Source: Bryobacterales bacterium
GTDB lineage: Bacteria > Acidobacteriota > Terriglobia > Bryobacterales > Bryobacteraceae
Assembly (NCBI GenBank): GCA_016880505.1
Contig: JAEHDI010000243.1
Coordinates: forward strand, 1-8,591
Length of the DNA stretch: 8,591 nt
Reading direction: 5' to 3'
A program made the translations under genes and the position numbers. Numbering within the stretch: the first letter of the stretch is position 1; every line of letters begins with the position of its first letter. The notes beneath the pieces are model-generated. The model had not been told where the DNA came from. It made no database searches and was given only the letters and a program-made list of their open reading frames with translations. Positions 1 to 6,835 of the stretch are shown here, piece after piece.

Positions 1-416
1 ACCATTACCCGGAGGTGTTCTCCGAGGTAGAACTCCGCCGGGCAGACAAGGTTGCCTACGTTCTCGATGAACAACACGCGCACGCCGTCCATCGGGAACT
101 CCGCCACTGCCTTTGACACCATGCGAGCGTCGAGGTGGCAGACCGTGCCGGTTGTGATCTGGTGGGACGGTACGCCCGCCGCCCGGATCCGCTCGGCGTC
201 GATGCTCGTCTGAAGGTCGCCCTCGATCACGGCGAGGCGGTAACGGGCGCCCAGGCGCCGGATGGTCTGCTCGAGTACCGACGTCTTGCCCGCGCCCGGA
301 GCCGACATCAGGTTGATCGCCAGCATGCCCGCGCGCTCAAAGAGCTCGCGGTTCGCCGCCGCCGCCTCCTCGTTGGCTTGCAACACGTTTCTCACCACTG
401 GCACTCGTTCCATCAT
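1..416 (-). CDS. hypB: HypB, Ni-metallochaperone GTPase for [NiFe]-hydrogenase maturation (partial, C-terminus beyond left edge)
   Basis: HypB is a cytoplasmic GTPase that works with HypA to insert nickel into the hydrogenase large subunit. The 138 visible residues contain the P-loop SAPGAGKT (38-45), the EGDLQT switch region (65-70), the metal-site pair Cys93-His94 in TVCHLDA, and the hallmark IENVGNLVCP with Cys125; these are the conserved G-domain metal ligands of the family. The N-terminus is short and has no histidine-rich nickel-storage stretch. Two adjacent ATG codons are possible starts (416 and 413). An AAGGAG ribosome site at 420-425 lies 3 bases from the first and 6 from the second, so the second may be the one used. 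HypB follows hypA by 29 bases on the same strand. A full HypB is usually somewhat over 200 residues, so the C-terminal third is missing because of the window edge, not a truncation. Confidence 0.95.
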   Translation of the reverse strand, partial: MMERVPVVRNVLQANEEAAAANRELFERAGMLAINLMSAPGAGKTSVLEQTIRRLGARYRLAVIEGDLQTSIDAERIRAAGVPSHQITTGTVCHLDARMVSKAVAEFPMDGVRVLFIENVGNLVCPAEFYLGEHLRVM

Positions 417-445
417 CCGCTCCTTCCCGTTTGGCTCCGCTCCTC

Positions 446-790
446 TTACTCCACCTCGATGTACTCGACCTGGAGTTCCCGCCCGCTCGTAATATCCACC
501 GGACTGCCGCATTCGGTGCATACGAAACACAAATCCGAGGCGGGCGGGCTGCTAACCTGCCCGCAGCGCGGGCAACGCACTTCGAGCGGTACCCGTTCGA
601 TTTCGAGGCCCGCGCCGGCGGCGAGCGTCTCCACTTTCAGCGCATCGAAAGAGAACTCCAGCGCTTCACGGACCACTCCGGAGAAATCGCCCAGGCGAAG
701 CTTGATCTTGTGGATCGCGCCCGCTTGCCGCTTTCTCGCCTCTTCTTCACAGATCTCGAGAATGCTCTGGGCGAGCGCCAGTTCGTGCAT
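446..790 (-). CDS. hypA: HypA, hydrogenase maturation nickel chaperone with zinc site
   Basis: HypA is a small Ni-binding chaperone that hands nickel to the hydrogenase large subunit together with HypB. The 114-residue length matches the family. The start is fixed by the N-terminal motif MHE, since the amino group and His2 form the nickel site; the frame is open further upstream but that extension is not HypA-like. The structural zinc site is visible as Cys73-x-x-Cys76 and Cys91-x-x-Cys94, with an additional Cys88 making a C-x-x-C-x-x-C run that is slightly unusual. The C-terminus ends in the typical IEVE. No clear Shine-Dalgarno sequence precedes the start. The gene begins 34 bases after the peptidase stop and ends 29 bases before hypB, so translation could depend on reinitiation from the upstream gene. 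Identification is secure from motifs; the partner hydrogenase is not visible. Confidence 0.95.
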   Translation of the reverse strand: MHELALAQSILEICEEEARKRQAGAIHKIKLRLGDFSGVVREALEFSFDALKVETLAAGAGLEIERVPLEVRCPRCGQVSSPPASDLCFVCTECGSPVDITSGRELQVEYIEVE

Positions 791-824
791 ATACAACCAG
801 AATAACTGAGGGGTGCGGAATCGC

Positions 825-1283
825 TCAGTTTCGCCCGGGGGCAACGCCGATCTCCGACCCGATGCGGTCGGCCACTTGCTCCACCGCCGCCAGGACCTCC
901 GGAGAAGGCTCGCTGCCGACATCGAAACTGCCGGCCTCGATGCCGTAGATGAGCAGGTTCGGCGGGAGAAGGTCGAGAATGCGCGCCAGTTCGATCGCCT
1001 CGGCGACGCCGAACGCGTGCGTCGAGCAGCGGAAGAAGTCGCCGATCACGGGCGCCGTGCGCGCGTCCCATACGGTAACCGTCCCAGGAGGCGCCCCGGT
1101 TACCACCGCATCAACAAGAATGACTTCCTGCTCACCCGGTGCGTCCCGCCAACTTTCCATCAGCGCCAGCGCTTCGCCGCTCTGCTCGCGTGCCTCGATG
1201 CCTTGTGCGCGCAGGCGGCGCGCTACCAGAATTCCGGCAGCGTCGTCGCCACGGTCCCCGTTTCCGCAACCAATAACCAGCAT
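825..1283 (-). CDS. [NiFe]-hydrogenase maturation endopeptidase (M52/HycI-HybD family)
   Basis: This family removes a C-terminal peptide from the hydrogenase large subunit once Ni has been inserted. The 152-residue protein starts MLVIGCGNGDRGDD, the usual N-terminal glycine-rich strand-loop. The three expected nickel-sensing ligands are present: an acidic residue in GDD (about Asp14), Asp58 in ILVDAV and His89 in STHAFG, corresponding to Glu16, Asp62 and His93 of E. coli HybD. The late motif IYGIEAGSF is also typical. The open frame extends upstream to 1340, but the family start and a GGGAG-type ribosome site just upstream favour 1283. It lies between the acyl-CoA synthetase/GNAT gene (59 bases) and hypA (34 bases), all on one strand. 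I cannot assign the hydrogenase group it serves, so no symbol is given. Confidence 0.9.
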   Translation of the reverse strand: MLVIGCGNGDRGDDAAGILVARRLRAQGIEAREQSGEALALMESWRDAPGEQEVILVDAVVTGAPPGTVTVWDARTAPVIGDFFRCSTHAFGVAEAIELARILDLLPPNLLIYGIEAGSFDVGSEPSPEVLAAVEQVADRIGSEIGVAPGRN

Positions 1284-1314
1284 TCCTCTCCCTTCCCCGC
1301 AACCGTTATGCGTC

Positions 1315-1336
1315 GGGGCAGGGCCTGACCTGCCCC
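1315..1336. repeat. Perfect 8-bp GC-rich inverted repeat (intercistronic stem-loop)
   Basis: GGGGCAGG (1315-1322) and CCTGCCCC (1329-1336) are exact reverse complements around a 6-base loop. The element sits in the 59-base gap between the synthetase/GNAT stop and the peptidase start. No run of T follows on either strand, so it does not look like an intrinsic terminator. It could be an mRNA-stabilising or processing hairpin between cistrons, or one copy of a REP-like dispersed element. Only one copy is seen in this window. Confidence 0.65.
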
Positions 1337-1342
1337 ACACTA

Positions 1343-4075
1343 CTACAGCTTGTACTCCGCCTTCAACACCGGGTCTTCGATCGACCCTTCCATCGTGAAA
1401 CCGAGCGTCTCGCAGATGTGCCGCATGACCGCATTGTCCTGCAAGACGTCGCCGACAATCGCACTGAGCTTCTCGGCGCGAGCCACCTCGATCAACCGGC
1501 GGACGAGCTCGACGCCCAGTCCCCGGCCCTGATACTCGTCGCTCACGAGGACGGCGAACTCGCCGTCGTTGGTGCCATGGAGCTTCCGCAGCCGGCCGAC
1601 CGCCAGAATGCGCGGCTCGCCGGTCTTCGGATCCTTCTGCTCTGCCACCAGCGCCATCTCGCAGTCGTAATCGATAAAGCAGATCCCTACCAGCCGCTCG
1701 TGAGCAACTCGCTGGCTGAGCTTCATCATGTGCAAGTAACGCAGGTAGACTGTCCGTTCCGACAACGTCTCGTGAAACTTGACGATCAGCGGTTCGTCCT
1801 CGGGCCGAATCGGGCGGATGAGGACGTCACTGCCGTCCTTCATCGTCCACGGCGACACGTAACGCGTCGGGTAAGGCCGGATCGGCAGGCGCGGAAGATC
1901 GCTTTCCTGAACCGTCGGCTCGTGGACCACCACCCGCGCGTCGAGAGCGATCAGGCGCTCCGGCGACGCGAGTAGTGGGTTGATGTCGATCTCTTTCACC
2001 CACCGCTGCTCCACCACCAGGCGGCTGAAGGCCACCATCAACTGCTCTAACGCGGCCAGGTCCACCGGCTTGCGGCCGCGGACGCCTTTCAGCGCCGTGT
2101 AGATCTTCGTCCGTTCCATCATCCGCCGCGCCAGCGTGGTGTTCAGCGGCGGCAGCGCCAGGGCCCTGTCCTTGAATACTTCGACAAGCTGGCCTCCGAG
2201 GCCGAACAGAATCACCGGGCCGAACTGCGGGTCAAGACTGCTGCCCAGGATGATCTCGTAGCCGTCCAGCTTAATCATCGGCTGCACGGTTACACCCAGG
2301 AAATGCTCGGCGCCTGCTTTCTCCGCGACCGAAGTCTGGATGCGCCGGAACGCCTCGCGAACTGCGCCGGCGTCCTTGAGATTCAACTGCACGCCACCCA
2401 CGTCCGTCTTGTGCGTGATCGTCTCCGAGAACAACTTCAGCACGATCGGGTAGCCAATGGCGTCGGCCGCCGCCACTGCCTCCTGCTCGGTCCGGGCGAC
2501 GCGCGTCTCCACCGTCGGGATGCCGTATGCCGCCAGCACTTGCTTGGATTCGAACTCGGTGAGAATCGTCCGGCCCGCCGCGCGTGCGCCGTTGATGATC
2601 TTCTCGGCCTTCCCGCGGCTGTCCTCGGCTTCCTGTGCGCCCGCCGGAAACACCGGCGTCTCGTAGAGCGCCCGCAGGTTTTCGCTGTACTGCCACATGT
2701 AGGTGAACATGCGGGCGGCGGTATCGGGGTACGAAAACGTCGGGATGCCGGCCGCGTTGAGGATGCGCTCGCCCGCCGCCACTTCCGGCCCTCCCATCCA
2801 GCTCGCCAGCACCGGCTTGCCCAGGTTGGAGTACGGCCGAAGCTGCTCGGCGATCTGAGTCGGGTCGGTCATATCCTGAGGCGTCAGCACCACCAGCATG
2901 CCGTCCGCGTTCGGGTCTTTCGCCGCCGTGGCCAGCGCCTTGGCGTACCGTTCCGGCGTCGCGTCGCCGATGATGTCGACCGGATTGTTCCGGCTCCAGG
3001 TCGGCGGAAGAATCTTGTTGAACTCCTCGAAGGTTTCCGGGGACAGCTCGGTCAGCTCGCCGCCGCTGGTGATCAACGCGTCGGTGGCCAGCACCGCCGG
3101 ACCGCCGGCGTTCGTGAGAATCGTCAGCTTCGGGCCCTTCGGAGGCGGCTGTTTCGCCAGCACTTCGGCCATGTAGAACAGGTCCGAGATCTGGTTCACC
3201 CGGAGCACACCGCTGCGGCGGAACGCCGCCTCGAGCACATCGTCCGAGCCCGTCATCGAACCGGTGTGCGAGGCCGCGGCCTTGCCGCCCGCCGCCGTCC
3301 GGCCGGCCTTGATCACGATGATCGGCTTGGTCAGCGCCACCTCGCGCGCCGCCGACAGGAACGACCGGGCGTCGCCGATCGACTCCATGTAAATCAGGAT
3401 GCTCTTCGTCTTCGGATCTTCGCCGAGGTAGTAGATCAGGTCGCCCCACCCGACGTCCACCATCGCCCCTATGGAAAGGAACGCACTGAAGCCGACCATT
3501 TCGCGGAAGCTCCAGTCCAGTACCGCCGTGCACAGCGCTCCGCTCTGGCTGATGAAGCCGACCGAGCCGGGCCTCGCCATGCCGCGGGCGAACGTCGCAT
3601 TCAGACCCGTCGGCGGGCTCATCACGCCGAGACAGTTCGGACCGATAATTCGCACCCCGCCCTTCTGCGCTTCCACAAGCACCTGGTGCTCGAGTTCGGC
3701 GCCCTGCGGGCCGAGTTCCTTGAACCCAGCCGAAATCACGATCGCTCCCTGCACTCCAGCCGCCGCGCAATCCCGGATCACGCCCGGGATCGCCGCCGCA
3801 GGGGTGATGATCACCGCCAGGTCCACCTCCCCGGGAACAGCGCCATTATTCGGATACGCCTTGATGCCGAGCACGCTCGGCCGCTTCAGGTTTACCGGGT
3901 ACACCGTTCCGCCGAACGGCGTGCTGATCAGGTTCCATAGCACTGTACGGCCGACGCTTCCCGGGGTCTCCGTCGCGCCGATCACGGCCACGCTCTCCGG
4001 CGAGAAAAAGACGTCCAGCGGCTGCTGCCGCCGCTGCAGAATCGTGGTTTCAGTTTCTGACTTCAGCTTTTTCAT
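1343..4075 (-). CDS. Bifunctional ADP-forming acyl-CoA synthetase / GNAT acetyltransferase fusion (Pat/YfiQ-like)
   Basis: This 910-residue protein joins an ADP-forming acyl-CoA synthetase module to a GNAT domain. In order: a CoA-binding Rossmann domain (about 20-145, with ESVAVIGAT), succinyl-CoA-ligase-like domains (about 165-470, with GFISQSGAL and [10 protein letters not shown]), an ATP-grasp domain (about 500-720, with [10 protein letters not shown] and KEIDINPLL), and GNAT (about 750-910, acetyl-CoA loop QGRGLG 849-854, candidate catalytic Glu839 in GEFAV). The architecture matches Pat-type lysine acetyltransferases, which modify enzymes such as acetyl-CoA synthetase. Salmonella Pat is reported to lack the catalytic histidine of its synthetase part; here His270 in SHTG and His555 in THKTD are both present, so ligase activity remains possible. 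The start at 4075 has a distant AAGGGA site 11 bases upstream and overlaps a short upstream ORF by ATGA. The gene heads the run leading into the hydrogenase maturation genes. Confidence 0.93.
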   Translation of the reverse strand: MKKLKSETETTILQRRQQPLDVFFSPESVAVIGATETPGSVGRTVLWNLISTPFGGTVYPVNLKRPSVLGIKAYPNNGAVPGEVDLAVIITPAAAIPGVIRDCAAAGVQGAIVISAGFKELGPQGAELEHQVLVEAQKGGVRIIGPNCLGVMSPPTGLNATFARGMARPGSVGFISQSGALCTAVLDWSFREMVGFSAFLSIGAMVDVGWGDLIYYLGEDPKTKSILIYMESIGDARSFLSAAREVALTKPIIVIKAGRTAAGGKAAASHTGSMTGSDDVLEAAFRRSGVLRVNQISDLFYMAEVLAKQPPPKGPKLTILTNAGGPAVLATDALITSGGELTELSPETFEEFNKILPPTWSRNNPVDIIGDATPERYAKALATAAKDPNADGMLVVLTPQDMTDPTQIAEQLRPYSNLGKPVLASWMGGPEVAAGERILNAAGIPTFSYPDTAARMFTYMWQYSENLRALYETPVFPAGAQEAEDSRGKAEKIINGARAAGRTILTEFESKQVLAAYGIPTVETRVARTEQEAVAAADAIGYPIVLKLFSETITHKTDVGGVQLNLKDAGAVREAFRRIQTSVAEKAGAEHFLGVTVQPMIKLDGYEIILGSSLDPQFGPVILFGLGGQLVEVFKDRALALPPLNTTLARRMMERTKIYTALKGVRGRKPVDLAALEQLMVAFSRLVVEQRWVKEIDINPLLASPERLIALDARVVVHEPTVQESDLPRLPIRPYPTRYVSPWTMKDGSDVLIRPIRPEDEPLIVKFHETLSERTVYLRYLHMMKLSQRVAHERLVGICFIDYDCEMALVAEQKDPKTGEPRILAVGRLRKLHGTNDGEFAVLVSDEYQGRGLGVELVRRLIEVARAEKLSAIVGDVLQDNAVMRHICETLGFTMEGSIEDPVLKAEYKL

Positions 4076-4140
4076 TTGTTATGGGTCCCTTCGCGGAGAC
4101 TGTTTACCGCCGCGCCCATCTTCCTCTGGCCCGTAGCCAT
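4072..4140 (-). CDS. Possible 22-residue leader ORF overlapping the synthetase/GNAT start
   Basis: A short frame begins ATG at 4140 and encodes [15 protein letters not shown] followed by REGTHNK. Its TGA stop overlaps the ATG of the 910-residue gene in a four-base ATGA junction. A GGGGA stretch lies about five bases before its ATG. The best ribosome-site-like sequence for the large gene (AAGGGA) lies inside this ORF. That arrangement is what translational coupling looks like. The peptide has no recognisable domain, hydrophobic segment or regulatory codon run, and a frame this short can occur by chance. Confidence 0.3.
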   Translation of the reverse strand: MATGQRKMGAAVNSLREGTHNK

Positions 4141-4353
4141 ACGAGTCCCCGCTCGCGCTACTCCGCTAACCTACTTCCGTGTGCATCTCCTTTGCCAAAC
4201 TTAATCCGTTGAAAACACATCGGATAGCGTTCGCCATTCATTGCAGTGGGTGAAACCGCGCTCTTTTAGGAGTTAACGATCTTAAACTATCATAGCCAGT
4301 GGGCGAAACTACACAGAGCCAGTCTTCCTGTGCTGTGAGAGAATCGGGAAACC
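4141..4353. promoter_or_regulatory. Divergent intergenic region between the synthetase/GNAT block and the SDR gene
   Basis: This region is more AT-rich than its flanks and must carry the start signals for transcription in both directions. On the plus strand TATCAT (4288-4293) resembles a -10 box, but the matching -35 position (TTTAGG) is poor. A TTGAAA at 4209-4214 has no good partner at normal spacing. No convincing minus-strand promoter was found. Two near-identical 13-base direct repeats flank the TATCAT. No gene, RNA gene or terminator was seen. Confidence 0.4.
4244..4309 (+). repeat. Pair of 13-bp direct repeats (candidate operator), CAGTGGGYGAAAC
   Basis: CAGTGGGTGAAAC (4244-4256) and CAGTGGGCGAAAC (4297-4309) differ at one base and start 53 bp apart, close to five helical turns. 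The second copy begins four bases after the candidate -10 box at 4288-4293, so it would overlap the transcription start; the first would lie near -50. The geometry fits a regulator binding two sites on the same DNA face, but no regulator gene is nearby. Confidence 0.4.
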
Positions 4354-5130
4354 ATGAGCCTGAAAGACCGGACCGCCCTCGTCACCGGAGGTTCCCGGGG
4401 CATCGGCAGCGCTATCTGCGTGCGGCTCGCCCGGAATGGCGCCGCCGTCGCAGTCAACTACCTTGAGCGCCGCCGCGAAGCCGAGGAACTCGCCGAGGAG
4501 ATCAACTCCGAAGGTGGTCGCGCGCTCGCCATTCAGGCCGACGTCAGCGATCAGTCCGCGGTTCGCGAAATGATCCGGACCGTGGCGTCGGAGCTCGGCC
4601 CGGCTGACATCCTTGTCAACAACGCCGGCCTGTTCCGCCGCGGGGACCTGGATGACTTCTCCTCCTCCGCCCTCGAAGCCATGCGCCGGACCAATGTCGA
4701 TGGGGTCGTTAACGTCACCCTCGCCGTCGCTGAGGGCATGAAGGCCCGGCGCTGGGGCCGCATCGTGAACCTCACCTCCATCGCGGCCCACGGCACCACC
4801 ATGGCGGGAACCACCTTCTACGCTGCTACCAAGGCCGCTGTTGCCGTCCTGACCCGCCGCTTCGCACTGGAACTCGGCCCGGACGGCATCACCGTCAATG
4901 CCGTCGCCCCCGGCTTCATTGTCACCGACATGGTGTACGCGGATCGTCCTCCCGAGGAGGTCGAGCAGTTGCTCGCCGGCATCTCCGACAAAGCCATGGT
5001 TCGCCGCACCGGCCGTCCCGAGGACATCGCCCACGCCGTCGCTTTTCTGGTTTCGGAGGAGGCCAGCTTCATCACCGCGCAAATTCTGACCGTCGACGGC
5101 GGCCGGACCGACTACATCTGCCACCCGTAG
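4354..5130 (+). CDS. SDR-family oxidoreductase, FabG-like (classical short-chain dehydrogenase)
   Basis: A cytosolic NAD(P)(H)-dependent short-chain dehydrogenase/reductase of 258 residues, the normal size for the classical subfamily. Visible motifs are the cofactor loop TGGSRGIG (11-18), ADVSD (62-66), NNAG (89-92), and the catalytic tetrad Asn114, Ser142, Tyr156 and Lys160 (YAATK), followed by the PG turn (186-187). Arg15 and the arginines after the second strand (39-41) suggest NADPH preference. The closest familiar type is 3-oxoacyl-ACP reductase (FabG), but many SDRs of other specificity look alike and the gene has no fatty-acid-synthesis neighbours, so the substrate is unknown. The C-terminus ends in the unusual TDYICHP. 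Only a weak GGGAA ribosome site lies 4 bases before the ATG. The next gene on the strand starts 72 bases later. Confidence 0.9.
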   Translation: MSLKDRTALVTGGSRGIGSAICVRLARNGAAVAVNYLERRREAEELAEEINSEGGRALAIQADVSDQSAVREMIRTVASELGPADILVNNAGLFRRGDLDDFSSSALEAMRRTNVDGVVNVTLAVAEGMKARRWGRIVNLTSIAAHGTTMAGTTFYAATKAAVAVLTRRFALELGPDGITVNAVAPGFIVTDMVYADRPPEEVEQLLAGISDKAMVRRTGRPEDIAHAVAFLVSEEASFITAQILTVDGGRTDYICHP

Positions 5131-5164
5131 GGCTCTTCCGATTTCGGGAACGGGGGCACGATCG

Positions 5165-5183
5165 CTATCGTAGTATTCGATAG
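5165..5183. repeat. Small inverted repeat CTATCG/CGATAG in the SDR-small ORF gap
   Basis: CTATCG (5165-5170) and CGATAG (5178-5183) are exact reverse complements separated by seven bases, in the 72-base gap before the small membrane protein gene. No T tract follows, so it is not a convincing terminator. It may be a protein-binding dyad or chance. Confidence 0.25.
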
Positions 5184-5202
5184 ACGCCCTGGAGGGGGCG
5201 AT

Positions 5203-5391
5203 GTGGTGGTTAAGTTCCTTCTTTTCTGTATCTTGTTGGTGCTGTGCTGGCCGCTCGCGATCCTTGCGCTGTTCCTCTTCCCGCTGGTGTGGCTGCTCCT
5301 GCTGCCCTTCCGGCTGGTCGGGCTCGTGGTGACGGGGTTGTTCGAGTTTATCCGCGCCCTGTTCCTGCTGCCCGCGAGAATGCTGCGCTAA
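5203..5391 (+). CDS. Small hydrophobic membrane protein, function unknown (62 aa, GTG start)
   Basis: The predicted 62-residue product is almost entirely hydrophobic, rich in Leu, Phe, Val and Trp. It has one membrane segment near residues 5-25, a second around 26-42, and an amphipathic tail ending in PARMLR. A strong ribosome site, GGAGGGGG (5191-5198), lies just upstream and GTG at 5203 is well spaced. An ATG at 5201 in another frame is nearer but gives a Cys/Ser/Trp-rich frame of about 40 codons with no credible protein character, so GTG (5203 or 5206) is preferred. No family is recognised; it could be a membrane-inserted regulator, an assembly factor or a toxin-like peptide, and nothing here decides between these. 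It follows the SDR gene on the same strand, converges with pgi, and is followed by a candidate intrinsic terminator. Confidence 0.6.
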   Translation: MVVKFLLFCILLVLCWPLAILALFLFPLVWLLLLPFRLVGLVVTGLFEFIRALFLLPARMLR

Positions 5392-5399
5392 AACGTGGC

Positions 5400-6794
5400 T
5401 CAAACCGTCACTTTTTGACGCTTTTTTTGGTAGTTTTCGTACCGTTCGCGATACGTTTCGTAGCCCGCCCGTCCCATCAGGCCGAACGTAAACCGCTTGC
5501 CGAGTTCCACGCCGTCCTGGGTGAAGGCGTCGATGTTCAGCAGTTCTCCCGCGAAGGCCGTCTCGAATTCCAGAAGCTGCAGGAACGCCCCGAGGTGCGC
5601 TTCGTCGACGCGGTCGAGCGTGAACGTGCAGTTCGGCCGGCCGTTTTCGGTGAGCGCGGCGGCGGTCGAAACCCGTTCCGCCGTAATGAGCTCGGTAAGC
5701 GACCGGCCCGCAAGATAGTCGAACGATTCGAGGCCCGTGCGGCTTCGCGGAATGTGGCCGGCCGCGCCGAAGTTCTTCACCGCCCAAAAGCTGAACAGCT
5801 TGTCGTTGGGACCTTCCATGTAAAGCTGCACTTGCGAATGCTGGTCGGTGGCGCCGAGCGCGGCCACCGGGGTCTGCCCGCTGTGGATCTCCTCGCCGCT
5901 GCGCGTCCGGGCCTTGCCGAGCGATTCCGCCCAGAGCTGGCGGAACCAGAAGGCCGTTCCCCAGAGGCGGTTCGAGTACGGGAAAGCCACCTGAACGGTC
6001 TTGCCTTTTTTCACCCAGGCCAGATAGTGAAACAGCGCGGCGCGCAAGGCGATGTTCGCATCCAGGTTCTCCCGCCAGCACGAGTGCGTCATCTCGGCCG
6101 CGCCCTTCATGAGCTTGCGGATGTCGGCGCCAATGAGCGCCGCCGGAAGCAGGCCCACGGGCGAAAGTACGCTGAAGCGCCCGCCGACGTTGTCCGGGAT
6201 GTGGAACACGCGATAGTTCTCGCGGGCGGCGATCACCGCCAGCTCGCCCCGTTCTCGTGAAGTCACCGCGGCGATGCGTCGTCCCGCTTTGTCACCCAGC
6301 TTGCGGCGCATCCAGTCGCGGACGATGAGGAACGTGGACACGGTCTCGGCGGTGGAGCCGGACTTGGCGATCACGACCACAAGCGTCTTTTTCGGGTTCA
6401 TCGACTCGATCGCAGCGCCCACGAACGAAGGGTCGACGTTGTCGAGGATGACGAGGCGCGGAAAGGCGGCGGAGAACTCTCCCTGGACCGGGTGCGGTCC
6501 GCGCAGGCCGCAATCGAGCGCCCAGGCGCCGAGGGCGCTGCCGCCGATGCCGACGATGCAAACGGTGTCGTACGACTTCCGCACCTCGGCCGCGTAGGCG
6601 GCGATCTCCTTCGCGACGGCGGTTTGAAAAGGAAGGTGGGGGAAGCCGTACAGTCCGTCTTCGCTCAATTTCCGGAACCCACGGAGGGCGTCGAGCGCGC
6701 GGGGCGTGAACTCGCGGATCTCCGCCCCAGTGAGCCCGTGGGCGTCGCCCACCATTTCGGCGCGGAGATTCGTATCGTCGAAGTGAATGCGCAT
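5400..6794 (-). CDS. pgi: Glucose-6-phosphate isomerase
   Basis: Cytoplasmic phosphoglucose isomerase interconverts glucose 6-phosphate and fructose 6-phosphate in glycolysis and gluconeogenesis. The 464-residue protein has both SIS domains: GIGGSALG (82-89), the phosphate-binding KSGSTAET (144-151), GGRFSVLSPVGLLP (204-217), the catalytic-base region WAESLGK (Glu290), the ring-opening histidine in DQHSQ (His319), and the C-terminal signature FTQDGVELGK (425-434) with the active-site lysine. The length fits compact bacterial forms of about 450 residues. The frame is open upstream to 6959, overlapping the preceding gene; MRIHFDDTNL is the typical family beginning and fixes the start at 6794, although no clear ribosome site precedes it. 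It lies 41 bases after the RDD gene on the same strand and is probably translated from the same mRNA. Its last codons overlap the terminator of the convergent unit. Confidence 0.96.
   Translation of the reverse strand: MRIHFDDTNLRAEMVGDAHGLTGAEIREFTPRALDALRGFRKLSEDGLYGFPHLPFQTAVAKEIAAYAAEVRKSYDTVCIVGIGGSALGAWALDCGLRGPHPVQGEFSAAFPRLVILDNVDPSFVGAAIESMNPKKTLVVVIAKSGSTAETVSTFLIVRDWMRRKLGDKAGRRIAAVTSRERGELAVIAARENYRVFHIPDNVGGRFSVLSPVGLLPAALIGADIRKLMKGAAEMTHSCWRENLDANIALRAALFHYLAWVKKGKTVQVAFPYSNRLWGTAFWFRQLWAESLGKARTRSGEEIHSGQTPVAALGATDQHSQVQLYMEGPNDKLFSFWAVKNFGAAGHIPRSRTGLESFDYLAGRSLTELITAERVSTAAALTENGRPNCTFTLDRVDEAHLGAFLQLLEFETAFAGELLNIDAFTQDGVELGKRFTFGLMGRAGYETYRERYENYQKKRQKVTV
5406..5428 (+). 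terminator. Candidate intrinsic terminator for the SDR/small-ORF unit
   Basis: CGTCA (5406-5410), a five-base loop, TGACG (5416-5420) and then C plus seven T (5422-5428) form a short stem with a strong U tract, 14 bases after the small ORF stop. The five-bp stem is weak for a classic terminator, but position and polarity fit. It lies inside the last codons of convergent pgi on the opposite strand, where it encodes the lysine-rich tail, so the bases serve both roles. Confidence 0.55.
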
Positions 6795-6835
6795 ACCAAT
6801 ATCTTGCGACAGATCGGCGCGGACAGGATAACGCT

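Noticed and set aside
135..805. Plus-strand frames of up to 224 codons over hypA and hypB
   Set aside because: They lie antisense to two genes with unmistakable family motifs and show no protein character of their own.
2303..3940. Long open frame (545 codons) on the plus strand opposite the synthetase/GNAT gene, and a second one of 499 codons on the same strand in another frame (2271-3770)
   Set aside because: Both are Arg/Gly/His-rich or low-complexity translations with no motifs, lying wholly within a strongly supported gene; this is the usual shadow effect of GC-rich codon use.
4164..4187. Short minus-strand ORF (MHTEVG) preceded by AAAGGAG
   Set aside because: The ribosome-site-like bases touch the ATG with no spacing, and six codons give nothing to test; probably chance.
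5131..5160. Possible terminator hairpin after the SDR gene (TTCCG with CGGGAA)
   Set aside because: The stem needs a bulge and no T tract follows.
5201..5330. ATG at 5201 as the start of the small gene after the SDR
   Set aside because: Its frame gives a Cys/Ser/Trp-rich peptide of about 40 residues with no plausible fold, whereas the GTG frame two bases later gives a clear membrane protein.
4309..6081. A 590-codon minus-strand frame running across the SDR gene, small ORF and part of pgi
   Set aside because: It conflicts with three genes that have clear motifs or a ribosome site, and its translation is low-complexity without recognisable domains.
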